The translations under genes were made by a program, and so were the position numbers. 64,000 bases of DNA. Source: Streptomyces nigra. GTDB taxonomy: Bacteria; Actinomycetota; Actinomycetes; Streptomycetales; Streptomycetaceae. The notes under the pieces were generated by a model. It ran no database searches. It was not told the origin of the DNA and saw only the letters and a program-made list of their open reading frames with translations. The DNA is taken from NCBI RefSeq assembly GCF_003074055.1, contig NZ_CP029043.1, positions 1,116,001-1,180,000 on the forward strand. Direction: 5' to 3'. The stretch's first letter is position 1; every line of letters begins with the position of its first letter. Shown piece by piece: positions 1-7,349 of the stretch.

Positions 1-23
1 ACAAGTCGTCCTGCCGCGCCCCG

Positions 24-87
24 ACCGGGCGCGGACCGGGCGCGGAGGACCGGGCGCGGAGGACCGGGCGCGGAGGACCGGGCGCGG
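24..87. repeat. Short GC-rich tandem repeat beyond the MocR stop
   Basis: A 14-bp unit (ACCGGGCGCGGAGG) occurs three times in tandem (35-76), flanked by 11-bp partial copies (24-34 and 77-87). It ends six bases short of the stop codon of the MocR gene that reads towards it. No function can be read from it. Slippage-prone GC repeats are common in streptomycete spacers. Confidence 0.85.
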
Positions 88-92
88 CCCGG

Positions 93-1592
93 TCAGGCCA
101 CGAAGGGCCGCGCCGTCTCGGCGCCGCCCGTGACCCCGCTCTCCACCAGGCGCGCCGCCGCGGCCAGCCGGCTCGCGGCCTCCTCGGCGACCGCGCCACC
201 CACGGTGAACGGCAGCCGCACATACCCCTCGAAGGCGCCGTCCACACCGAAGCGGGGCCCGGACGGCACCCTGACGCCGACGCGCTCGCCCGCCTCCGCG
301 AGGCGCGAGCCCGACAGACCGCCGGTGCGGACCCAGAGGGTGAGGCCGCCGCTCGGCACCTCGAACTCCCAGCCGGGCAGTTCCCGGCGGACGGCGGCCA
401 CCAGCGCGTCCCGGTTCTCGCGGGCCTGGACGCGCCGCGCCTGAACCGCCTGCTCCCAGCCGCCGGTGCCGAACAGCCAGTTGACGGCGAGCTGCTCCAG
501 CACGGGCGTGCCCAGGTCGGCGTAGGCCCGGGCGGCCACCAGGCTGCGGATGACGTCCGGGGCGGCCCGGACCCAGCCGATCCGCATACCGGCCCAGAAC
601 GCCTTACTGGCCGAGCCGACGGTGATGACGGTCGACCCGGCGGGGTCGAACGCGCACACCGGACGGGGCATCTCCAGGTCCGGGTCGAGCCACAGCTCGC
701 TCATGGTCTCGTCGGCGATCAGCACGGTCCCCGCCGACCGGGCGGTGTCCACGAGCCGCCGGCGCTGGTCCTCGTCGGCCAGGGCGCCGGTGGGGTTGTG
801 GAAGTCGGCGACGACGTAGGCGATGCGCGGCGCCGCGTCCCGCAGGACCTGCCGCCACCGGTCCATGTCCCAGCCGGCCAGCCCCTCCGCCATCGCGACG
901 GGCACCAGCCGGGCGCCCGCCTCCCTCATCAGCTGGAGGATGTTGGCGTAGGACGGCGACTCGACTGCGATCCGCTCGCCGCGCCCGCCGAACAGATGGC
1001 AGATCGCGTCGATGGCGCCCATCGCGCCGGTCGTCACCATGATCTGCTCGGGCATGGTGGGAATGCCGCGTGCCGTGTACCGGTCGGCGATCATCGCCCG
1101 CATCGCGGGCAGCCCGGCGGGATAGTCGCCGTGCGTGTGCGCGTACGGCGGCAGCTCCTCCAGGGCGCCCTGGACGGCACGGGTCAGCCAGGGCTCGGGG
1201 GCGGGCAGCGCCGCGCACCCCAGGTCGATGATCGAGCCGAGCGCCTCGGGCGGCAGCGGCTCCAGCCCGCGCGCGGGCAGCGGATTGCCGGCCGGTACGG
1301 CCGTCCAGCTCCCGGCCCCGCGCCGTGACTCCAGGAACCCCTCACCACGCAGCGCCTCATAGGCTGCGGCCACGGTCGTCCGGCTCACGGACAGCGCGAG
1401 GGCCAGCTCCCGCTCGGCGGGCAGACGGGCGGCGACCGGGACACGGCCCTCCAGGACGAGCAGCCGGATACCGTCGGCCAGCGCCCGGTACGCGGGCGGA
1501 CGCCGGGTACCGGGTCCGGCGGGGCGGTCCTGCTGCGAGGTGAGGAGACGGGCGAGCTGCGCGGCACCCACCGCGGAAGTCCACTGCGCCAT
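93..1592 (-). CDS. MocR/PdxR-type transcriptional regulator (GntR HTH plus aminotransferase domain)
   Basis: A 499-residue fusion. The N-terminal GntR-type winged helix (about residues 30-100, with a PAERELALALSVSRTTVAAAYE helix region split over the recognition helix) is followed by a linker and a fold-type I aminotransferase domain. That domain keeps the substrate and cofactor landmarks PSYAN, DFHNPTG and the PLP lysine K330 in SASKAF. Family members bind DNA through the first domain and sense PLP or an amino compound through the second. The ATG at 1592 was chosen because upstream codons show no coding character. The gene diverges from a YczE-like membrane gene, a pairing known for MocR regulators, and imperfect direct repeats lie between the two. 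The effector cannot be read from sequence. Confidence 0.93.
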   Translation of the reverse strand: MAQWTSAVGAAQLARLLTSQQDRPAGPGTRRPPAYRALADGIRLLVLEGRVPVAARLPAERELALALSVSRTTVAAAYEALRGEGFLESRRGAGSWTAVPAGNPLPARGLEPLPPEALGSIIDLGCAALPAPEPWLTRAVQGALEELPPYAHTHGDYPAGLPAMRAMIADRYTARGIPTMPEQIMVTTGAMGAIDAICHLFGGRGERIAVESPSYANILQLMREAGARLVPVAMAEGLAGWDMDRWRQVLRDAAPRIAYVVADFHNPTGALADEDQRRRLVDTARSAGTVLIADETMSELWLDPDLEMPRPVCAFDPAGSTVITVGSASKAFWAGMRIGWVRAAPDVIRSLVAARAYADLGTPVLEQLAVNWLFGTGGWEQAVQARRVQARENRDALVAAVRRELPGWEFEVPSGGLTLWVRTGGLSGSRLAEAGERVGVRVPSGPRFGVDGAFEGYVRLPFTVGGAVAEEAASRLAAAARLVESGVTGGAETARPFVA

Positions 1593-1595
1593 GAC

Positions 1596-1670
1596 TACCA
1601 GTCCACCTACTTCGAATTGGCCATGGATGGCGTTGCATCCCAAGCCACAGGGTGTCACGTACCAGGCCAC
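1596..1670. promoter_or_regulatory. Direct repeats in the mocR/yczE divergent spacer, candidate MocR operator
   Basis: Read on the minus strand, GTGGACTGGTA (plus 1596-1606) and GTGGCCTGGTA (plus 1660-1670) are the same 11-mer with one mismatch, 64 bp apart start to start. The first copy sits just ahead of the regulator's start codon and the second just ahead of the ribosome binding site of the membrane gene. MocR proteins such as GabR and PdxR bind directly repeated half-sites in their own divergent spacers. The assignment here is inferred from position and repetition. Confidence 0.5.
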
Positions 1671-1691
1671 TACCACCACCAGGGGGCTGAA

Positions 1692-2345
1692 TTGTCCACC
1701 CAGCGGCATCTGGCACGACGGCTCTCCCAGCTGTACGCCGGGCTCGCCTTCTACGGAGTGAGCTCGGCGATGCTCGTCGGCGCCGGGCTCGGACTGGAGC
1801 CCTGGGGCGTCCTCCACCAGGGTCTCGCCGAACGCACAGGCCTGACCATCGGCGTCATGTCGATCATCGTCGGCGCGGCCGTGCTGCTGCTCTGGATCCC
1901 GCTGCGCCAGCGTCCGGGCCTCGGCACCGTCTCCAACGTGTTCGTGGTGGGCCTCGCGATGGACGGCACCCTCGCGCTCCTCCCCGAGACGAGCGCCCTG
2001 GCCGCACGGATCCCGCTCCTGGTGATCGGCATCGTCCTGAACGGCGTGGCGACCGGCCTCTACATCGCCGCCCGCTTCGGCCCGGGCCCCCGGGACGGCC
2101 TGATGACCGGCCTGCACCAGCGCACCGGGCGTTCCATCCGGCTGATGCGCACGGCCGTCGAGATCACGGTCGTCGCGACCGGCTTCGCGCTGGGCGGCAC
2201 CGTCGGCGTCGGCACGATCCTGTACGCGCTGTCCATCGGACCGCTCGCCCAGCTGTTCCTGCGGGTGTTCGCCGTCCCGGGGGCGTCCGGCAGCCGCACC
2301 GTCGTTGCCGGCGCGCGACCCGAAGGAGCGATACTGCGTCCGTGA
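1692..2345 (+). CDS. YczE-like integral membrane protein
   Basis: A 217-residue protein that is hydrophobic throughout, with about five membrane segments (starts LSQLYAGLAFYGVSSAMLVG; later VMSIIVGAAVLLLWIPL, LLVIGIVLNGVATGLYIAA). It matches the YczE/YitT-like family of unknown transport function, often found beside MocR regulators. The TTG at 1692 is preferred over the upstream ATG at 1617 because AGGGGG (1681-1686) lies at good spacing and the extra 25 residues are not membrane-protein-like. Its stop overlaps the start of the next gene as GTGA, so the two are probably translationally coupled. Control by the divergent MocR protein is inferred. Confidence 0.82.
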   Translation: MSTQRHLARRLSQLYAGLAFYGVSSAMLVGAGLGLEPWGVLHQGLAERTGLTIGVMSIIVGAAVLLLWIPLRQRPGLGTVSNVFVVGLAMDGTLALLPETSALAARIPLLVIGIVLNGVATGLYIAARFGPGPRDGLMTGLHQRTGRSIRLMRTAVEITVVATGFALGGTVGVGTILYALSIGPLAQLFLRVFAVPGASGSRTVVAGARPEGAILRP

Positions 2346-3112
2346 GCACCCCGCGGATACGCCACCCCTACCTCGACCATCCCGGTCCCCTCCCCTTCGC
2401 CCACCGGGGCGGGGCGGCGGACGGCCTGGAGAACACGGCACTGCAGTTCCGCCGCGCCGTGGAAGAGGGCTACCGGTACATCGAGACCGACGTCCACACC
2501 ACACGCGACGGACGGCTCGTCGCCTTCCACGACGCCACGCTGGACCGGGTGACGGACGGCGCGGGCCGGATCGCGGACCTCCCGTGGGCGGAGGTGCGGC
2601 AGGCCCGGGTGGCCGGCCGGGAGCCGGTGCCGCTGTTCGAGGAGCTGCTGGAGACGTTCCCCGAGGTCCGCTGGAACGTCGACCTCAAGGCGGAGCCGGC
2701 GCTCCACCCCTTCCTGGAGCTGATCGAGCGGGCGAACGCCTGGGACCGCGTCTGCGTCGGCTCCTTCTCCGAGGCGCGCGTGGTGCGCGCACAGCGCCTG
2801 GCGGGCCCGCGCCTGGCGACGTCGTACGGCACACGTGGGGTGCTCAATCTGAGGCTGCGCTCGTGGGGCGTGCCTGCCGCGCTGCGCCGCTCGGCCGTTG
2901 CCGCCCAGGTTCCCGAGGCCCAGTCCGGCGTCCAGGTCGTCGACCACCGCTTCGTGCGGACGGCTCACGCGCGCGGGCTCCAGGTGCACGTGTGGACCGT
3001 CAACGATCCGGAGCGGATGCACCGGCTCCTGGACCTGGGAGTGGATGGCATCATGACCGATCACATCGACACGTTGCGCAAGGTCATGGAGGACCGGGGC
3101 GTCTGGGTCTGA
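2342..3112 (+). CDS. Glycerophosphodiester phosphodiesterase
   Basis: A 256-residue GDPD-fold enzyme that hydrolyses glycerophosphodiesters to glycerol 3-phosphate and an alcohol. The TIM-barrel signatures are present: AHRGG near the N terminus, then GLENT, YIETDVH with metal-binding Glu and Asp, and FHDATLDR with the catalytic His. The C-terminal VDGIMTDHID closes the barrel. There is no signal peptide, so it is probably cytoplasmic, acting in phospholipid turnover and phosphate or glycerol salvage. The GTG start overlaps the preceding membrane gene by four bases. A UMF1-type MFS gene follows after 60 bp and may share the transcript. Confidence 0.93.
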   Translation: MSTPRIRHPYLDHPGPLPFAHRGGAADGLENTALQFRRAVEEGYRYIETDVHTTRDGRLVAFHDATLDRVTDGAGRIADLPWAEVRQARVAGREPVPLFEELLETFPEVRWNVDLKAEPALHPFLELIERANAWDRVCVGSFSEARVVRAQRLAGPRLATSYGTRGVLNLRLRSWGVPAALRRSAVAAQVPEAQSGVQVVDHRFVRTAHARGLQVHVWTVNDPERMHRLLDLGVDGIMTDHIDTLRKVMEDRGVWV

Positions 3113-3172
3113 CCCGAGTCCCGTACGGCTCCGCCCTCGCGCGGGATCTCCACGGGGAAGCGAGGGCACGGG

Positions 3173-4534
3173 GTGGGCACCGATACCGTGCGCACGGAGG
3201 CGGCCGACGACGCCGCCGGACGGCGCCGCGAACAGCGCGGCTGGTATTTCTACGACTGGGCCTGCTCCGTCTACTCGACGAGCGTGCTCACCGTGTTCCT
3301 CGGCCCGTATCTGACGTCGGTCGCCGAGGCGGCGGCCGACGCGGACGGATTCGTCCACCCGCTGGGCGTCCCGGTGCGTGCGGGGTCGTTCTTCGCGTAC
3401 TCGGTGTCCCTGTCGGTCGTCGTGGCCGTGCTGGTGATGCCGCTGGTCGGGGCCGCCGCCGACCGGACGGGCCGCAAGAAGCCGCTCCTGGCGGCCGCCG
3501 CCTACACGGGCGCCGCGGCGACCACGGCGATGTTCCTGCTGGACGGGGACCGCTACCTGCTCGGCGGCCTGCTGCTCGTGGTGGCCAACGCCGCGCAGTC
3601 CGTCGCGATGATGCTCTACAACTCCTACCTGCCGCAGATCGCCCCTCCCGAGGAGCGCGACGCCGTCTCCTCCCGGGGCTGGGCGTTCGGCTACGCGGCG
3701 GGCTCGCTGATGCTGGTCGTGAACCTCGCCCTGTATCTGGGGCACGAGACCTTCGGGGTCTCCGAGGGCATGGCGGTCCGTATCTGCCTCGCCTCGGCCG
3801 GCCTGTGGTGGGGCGTCTTCGCGCTGGTGCCGCTGCTGCGGCTGCGCGACCGCGGGCCGTCCGCCGAGAAGGCCGGCCTGCAGCGCGGTACGACGACGGG
3901 GTTCCGGCAGCTCGCCGCGACCCTGCGCGACATGCGCCGGCACCCGCTGACGCTCGCCTTCCTGCTGGCCTATCTGGTCTACAACGACGGCATCCAGACG
4001 GTGATCACCCAGGCGTCGGTCTACGGTTCCAAGGAGCTGGGGCTCAGCCAGTCCACCCTCATCGGGGCCGTGCTGCTGGTGCAGGTGCTCGCGGTGGCCG
4101 GCGCGCTGACCATGGGCCGGCTGGCCCGCGTCCACGGGGCGAAGCGGACCATCCTCGGCTCGCTGGTCGCCTGGACGCTCACGCTGGCGGCCGGATACTT
4201 CCTGCCGGCCGGGGCGCCGGTGTGGTTCTTCGTGCTGGCGGCCGGGATCGGACTGGTCCTCGGCGGCAGCCAGGCGCTGTCGCGCTCCCTGTTCTCCCAC
4301 CTGGTGCCGCCCGGGAAGGAGGCCGAGTACTTCTCGGCGTACGAGATCAGCGACCGGGGCATGAGCTGGCTGGGTCCGCTGCTGTTCGGTCTGACCTACC
4401 AGGTCACCGGGAGCTACCGGGACGCGATCATCTCGCTCGTGGCTTTCTTCGTGATCGGGTTCATCCTGCTCGCGCGGGTACCCGTACGGCGGGCGATCAG
4501 CGAGGCGGGCAACCCCGTACCGCCCACGATTTAG
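3173..4534 (+). CDS. MFS transporter, UMF1/Atg22-like family
   Basis: A 453-residue protein with about 12 membrane segments. The N-terminal WYFYDWACSVYST and the long central loop after residue 215 are typical of the bacterial relatives of yeast vacuolar effluxer Atg22 (UMF1 family), which are thought to export amino acids or similar small solutes. The GTG at 3173 is preceded by GAGGG. It stands downstream of the phosphodiesterase gene and before rbpA, which has its own promoter. The substrate is unknown. Family assignment is firm, function is not. Confidence 0.85.
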   Translation: MGTDTVRTEAADDAAGRRREQRGWYFYDWACSVYSTSVLTVFLGPYLTSVAEAAADADGFVHPLGVPVRAGSFFAYSVSLSVVVAVLVMPLVGAAADRTGRKKPLLAAAAYTGAAATTAMFLLDGDRYLLGGLLLVVANAAQSVAMMLYNSYLPQIAPPEERDAVSSRGWAFGYAAGSLMLVVNLALYLGHETFGVSEGMAVRICLASAGLWWGVFALVPLLRLRDRGPSAEKAGLQRGTTTGFRQLAATLRDMRRHPLTLAFLLAYLVYNDGIQTVITQASVYGSKELGLSQSTLIGAVLLVQVLAVAGALTMGRLARVHGAKRTILGSLVAWTLTLAAGYFLPAGAPVWFFVLAAGIGLVLGGSQALSRSLFSHLVPPGKEAEYFSAYEISDRGMSWLGPLLFGLTYQVTGSYRDAIISLVAFFVIGFILLARVPVRRAISEAGNPVPPTI

Positions 4535-4725
4535 CGTTCGGAGTGAAAGGGCGGTAGTGTACGCGTTTGGCCTACCAGGCGTACCGTTACTGCGCGTCAA
4601 AGATGCCGAAACGCTGGGTCACATCTCCTAACAGATGTGACAAACCGGGCGCCGGTGGGTACGACATTGGTCAGCAAGGCTGCGGCTACGACGGCGACGC
4701 ATGACCCGGAACGTGACTCGGAACG

Positions 4726-4751
4726 GGAATCTTTACCGCCGACCGGACGTT
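4726..4751 (+). promoter_or_regulatory. Sigma-R-type promoter of rbpA
   Basis: GGAAT at 4726-4730 and GTTG at 4749-4752 are separated by exactly 18 bases, which is the SigR consensus (GGAAT-N18-GTT). It lies about 60 bp upstream of the rbpA start. In S. coelicolor rbpA belongs to the thiol-stress SigR regulon, so site and gene agree. Confidence 0.9.
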
Positions 4752-4812
4752 GACCGGATGACGACGACAGCGACACCTGTCCTGTGGGCGACAAGCCCGG
4801 GAGGCACGATTC

Positions 4813-5187
4813 ATGAGTGAGCGAGCTCTTCGCGGCACGCGCCTCGTGGTGACCAGCTACGAGACGGACCGCGGCATCGACCTGGCCCCGCGCCAGGCCG
4901 TGGAGTACGCATGCGAGAAGGGGCACCGGTTCGAGATGCCCTTCTCGGTCGAGGCGGAGATCCCGCCGGAGTGGGAGTGCAAGGTCTGCGGGGCCCAGGC
5001 ACTCCTCGTCGACGGCGACGGCCCTGAGGAGAAGAAGGCCAAGCCCGCGCGTACGCATTGGGACATGTTGATGGAGCGGCGTACCCGCGAGGAACTCGAA
5101 GAGGTCCTCGAGGAGCGTCTCGCCGTTCTCCGGTCAGGGGCGATGAACATCGCCGTTCATCCCCGGGACAGCCGCAAGTCCGCCTAG
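4813..5187 (+). CDS. rbpA: RNA polymerase-binding protein RbpA
   Basis: A 124-residue transcription factor of actinobacteria that binds the principal sigma factor and RNA polymerase, stabilises the open complex and raises basal rifampicin tolerance. C34, H38, C56 and C59 form the zinc site of the core domain. The basic linker (about residues 71-80) and the C-terminal sigma-interaction region (HWDMLMERRTREELEEVLEE) are intact. Length equals that of the S. coelicolor protein as I recall it. A GGGAGG ribosome site precedes the ATG. The sigma-R promoter lies upstream and a strong hairpin follows the stop, so this looks like a single-gene unit. Confidence 0.98.
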   Translation: MSERALRGTRLVVTSYETDRGIDLAPRQAVEYACEKGHRFEMPFSVEAEIPPEWECKVCGAQALLVDGDGPEEKKAKPARTHWDMLMERRTREELEEVLEERLAVLRSGAMNIAVHPRDSRKSA

Positions 5188-5216
5188 CGGACCTCGGCCG
5201 AACGAGCGCACATACA

Positions 5217-5245
5217 CCGCAGGTGCCCACGGCACCTGCGGTTTT
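5217..5245 (+). terminator. Rho-independent terminator after rbpA
   Basis: CCGCAGGTGCC (5217-5227), a 3-nt loop and GGCACCTGCGG (5231-5241) make a perfect 11-bp stem followed by TTTT. It begins 29 bp after the rbpA stop codon. Confidence 0.93.
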
Positions 5246-5254
5246 GTGCGTTGT

Positions 5255-5290
5255 GCTGAAGCCGGACGCTGTGCTGAAGCCGGACGCTGT
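5255..5290. repeat. 18-bp perfect tandem duplication
   Basis: GCTGAAGCCGGACGCTGT is present twice head to tail at 5255-5272 and 5273-5290, between the rbpA terminator and the convergent fxsA stop. It is probably a slippage product with no visible role. Confidence 0.85.
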
Positions 5291-5306
5291 ACGGGAGCCG
5301 GCCGCG

Positions 5307-5864
5307 CTAGCGCGTCAGCGGCGGGCGCGGGTCCTGCGGCTCGTCGTCCCCGGGCCGCTCGCGGACGACCTCTCCCTGGACGACCTTGCCGTCGGGGCGG
5401 TGGATGCGCGCCTGCTGGAAGGCGTCGCCGAACGACCCGCCCGTCGCCTCGCGGAGCTTGCGGTCGAACGTCCGCTCCGCCAGCCGGCCGACCACCTTCT
5501 GCACCGGCGGGATCAGCAGGAGCAGGCCCAGCGCGTCCGACACCAGGCCCGGCAGCATGATCAGCAGGCCGCCCAGCATCATCAGGCCGTTGCCGCCGCC
5601 GCGCTCCGGGGTCCCGCCCCGCTGGAGCGCCTCGTTCAGCGCCTGGAACGCACGTCGGCCCGCCCGCTTCACGACCACGGAGCCGAGCACGAGTCCGGCG
5701 ACCAGCAGCAGGAAGACCGTGAGCCCGCCGGCCACGTCCGCCACCACCGTCAGCAGCCAGATCTCCAGCACCAGCCACGCGGCGACGCCCAGCGGCAGGA
5801 GGCCGCGCCGACGGGACCGCCGGGGCCGGGCGGGCGAGGTGGGAGTGGGTGCGCCAGTCGTCAT
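5307..5864 (-). CDS. fxsA: FxsA family membrane protein
   Basis: A 185-residue protein of the FxsA family. Two hydrophobic segments (about residues 23-65, LLPLGVAAWLVLEIWLLTVV then LTVFLLLVAGLVLGSVVV) are followed by a cytoplasmic stretch with GGLLIMLPGLVSDALGLLLLI, a further membrane-associated segment typical of the family. E. coli FxsA relieves F-plasmid exclusion of phage T7. The physiological role in actinobacteria is unknown. The C terminus is charged and longer than in E. coli. The gene is convergent to rbpA and codirectional with the mannosyltransferase gene upstream, from which a small inverted-repeat element separates it. Confidence 0.85.
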   Translation of the reverse strand: MTTGAPTPTSPARPRRSRRRGLLPLGVAAWLVLEIWLLTVVADVAGGLTVFLLLVAGLVLGSVVVKRAGRRAFQALNEALQRGGTPERGGGNGLMMLGGLLIMLPGLVSDALGLLLLIPPVQKVVGRLAERTFDRKLREATGGSFGDAFQQARIHRPDGKVVQGEVVRERPGDDEPQDPRPPLTR

Positions 5865-5920
5865 GGGTCCAGTGTGCCTGGGCCCGGTTCAGAGCGGTAT
5901 AAGAGGCGGCCCTGTGCCTA

Positions 5921-6016
5921 AGGGCTGTCCCGTCATTCCCGGCGGGCGCGCGACGCCTTGCGATGCACCGCATCCGACGCCGCGCGCCGATCCACCGGGA
6001 ATGACGGGACAGCCCT
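5921..6016. mobile_element. MITE-like element with 22-bp perfect terminal inverted repeats and TA flanks
   Basis: The ends are perfect inverted repeats: AGGGCTGTCCCGTCATTCCC plus GG on the left (5921-5942) and its exact complement on the right (5995-6016). They enclose 52 bases containing a smaller hairpin (GATGC-ACC-GCATC at 5962-5974). Both sides carry TA (5919-5920 and 6017-6018), as expected for a 2-bp target duplication. There is no room for a transposase, so it would depend on one supplied in trans. TA duplication suggests an IS630-type or IS5/IS427-type parent, by inference. The right end overlaps the stop codon of the mannosyltransferase gene. Confidence 0.75.
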
Positions 6017-6825
6017 TACGGCCGCTGCGGCGCGGACGGCTTGGCGCGGTTGACGAGCTTGCCCACGCGCTCCCGCGCACCCCAGGTGGTGACCCGCCAC
6101 AGCGCCTCGACGAGGATGTCGCGGCTCATCTTGGAGTCGCCGAGCTCGCGCTCCACGAAGGTGATCGGGACCTCGACGACGTGGTAGCCGGCCTTGACGG
6201 CACGGCGGGCCAGGTCGACCTGGAAGCAGTAGCCCTGGGACGCGACATCGTCCAGGCCGAGCCCTTCCAGGGTCTCGCGGCGGAAGGCGCGGTAGCCGCC
6301 CGTGATGTCCCGCAGGGGCAGGTCGAGGGCGAGACGGGAGTAGAGGCTGCCGCCGCGGGAGATGAACTCACGGGACTTGGGCCAGTTCACCACCCGGCCG
6401 CCCGGCACCCAGCGCGACCCGAGGACCAGATCGGCCCCCTTGAGCGCGGTCAGCAGCCGGGGCAGTTCCTCGGGCTGGTGGGATCCGTCGGCGTCCATCT
6501 CGATCAGCACGCCGTAGCCGTGCTCCAGACCCCAGCGGAAGCCCGCGAGATAGGCCGCGCCGAGGCCCTCCTTGCCCTTGCGGTGCAGGACCTGGACATG
6601 ATCGTCCTCGACGGCCAGCTCGTCCGCGAGCTTGCCCGTGCCGTCGGGGCTGTTGTCGTCGGCCACGAGCACGTGCGCGTCGGGGACCGCCGCGCGGACC
6701 CGGCCGACGATGGCCTTGATGTTCTCCGCCTCGTTGTAGGTCGGGATGATCACCAATGCCGTGCCGAGCGGCCCGAACTGTCTCCCCCGGTCCTGTGCCG
6801 CGAGGGTCCCGTCGCCGTCGTTCAC
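6016..6825 (-). CDS. ppm1: Polyprenol monophosphomannose synthase (GT2)
   Basis: A 269-residue GT2 glycosyltransferase that moves mannose from GDP-mannose to polyprenyl phosphate, the donor for protein O-mannosylation and phage-receptor glycoproteins in streptomycetes. Visible features are VIIPTYNEAENI, the nucleotide-binding VADDNSPDGT, the metal-site EMDADGSHQPEELP and the C-terminal IPITFVERELGDSKMS. No membrane domain is present, so this is the stand-alone catalytic form. The GTG at 6825 follows GAAGGGG at good spacing and is preferred over the open 23-codon extension. The TAA stop is formed with the terminal T of the adjacent inverted repeat and the flanking TA. Confidence 0.93.
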   Translation of the reverse strand: MNDGDGTLAAQDRGRQFGPLGTALVIIPTYNEAENIKAIVGRVRAAVPDAHVLVADDNSPDGTGKLADELAVEDDHVQVLHRKGKEGLGAAYLAGFRWGLEHGYGVLIEMDADGSHQPEELPRLLTALKGADLVLGSRWVPGGRVVNWPKSREFISRGGSLYSRLALDLPLRDITGGYRAFRRETLEGLGLDDVASQGYCFQVDLARRAVKAGYHVVEVPITFVERELGDSKMSRDILVEALWRVTTWGARERVGKLVNRAKPSAPQRP

Positions 6826-7349
6826 TGCTGCCCCTTCATGTCCGTCCGCAGAGGTCCACCATAGTGGGCGCGGCCTGCGCCGACGTGACGGCACGGTCGT
6901 ACGGGGGCGGTGGATGCGCGGGAGCGGTGCGCGGCCGTCTGCGGATGGGGGCCCGGCGCCCTTCGGGCCGACCTGGGACCCGCCGGCTGCGGGTCGACCT
7001 GAAGCCGTTGTCTACTGAGCGCCCGGGCCCCACCCGGGTCACACCTCCCCGACAGGCCGGAACGTTCCGTCGTCGCCGCGCCGGCGCTGAGCCTGGCTCC
7101 CAGTGGCGGTGCGCCGGTGCGGCACACCGTCCCTGACCCAGCGGCGTTGCGACGGGTTCCCGGAAGTTCCCCGGTGGTCCGGTCGGGCGTCCGGTGGTGG
7201 ACGCCGCCGAACCTACCGGCCCCGGACCTCCGCCTGTCAACAGGCGTGCGACCTGCGGCTTTTCGGAAGCGTCCCAGGTCAGCGCAAGGGATTCCCAGGT
7301 CGTACGACGCCGTGGCGCGGGTCGGGGCCGCGCACGCCACCCCGGTAGA
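6826..7349. other. Spacer without a supported gene
   Basis: This is 524 bp between the mannosyltransferase start and the amidohydrolase stop. Several overlapping frames stay open on both strands, but their translations are Arg/Pro/Gly-rich, lack a ribosome site and resemble no family I know. The promoter of the mannosyltransferase gene is expected here but no clear hexamers stand out. Confidence 0.6.

Noticed and set aside
2060..4600. 846-codon minus-strand open frame opposite the phosphodiesterase and MFS genes
   Set aside because: Low-complexity His/Arg/Gln-rich translation with no domain. The plus-strand genes explain the region fully.
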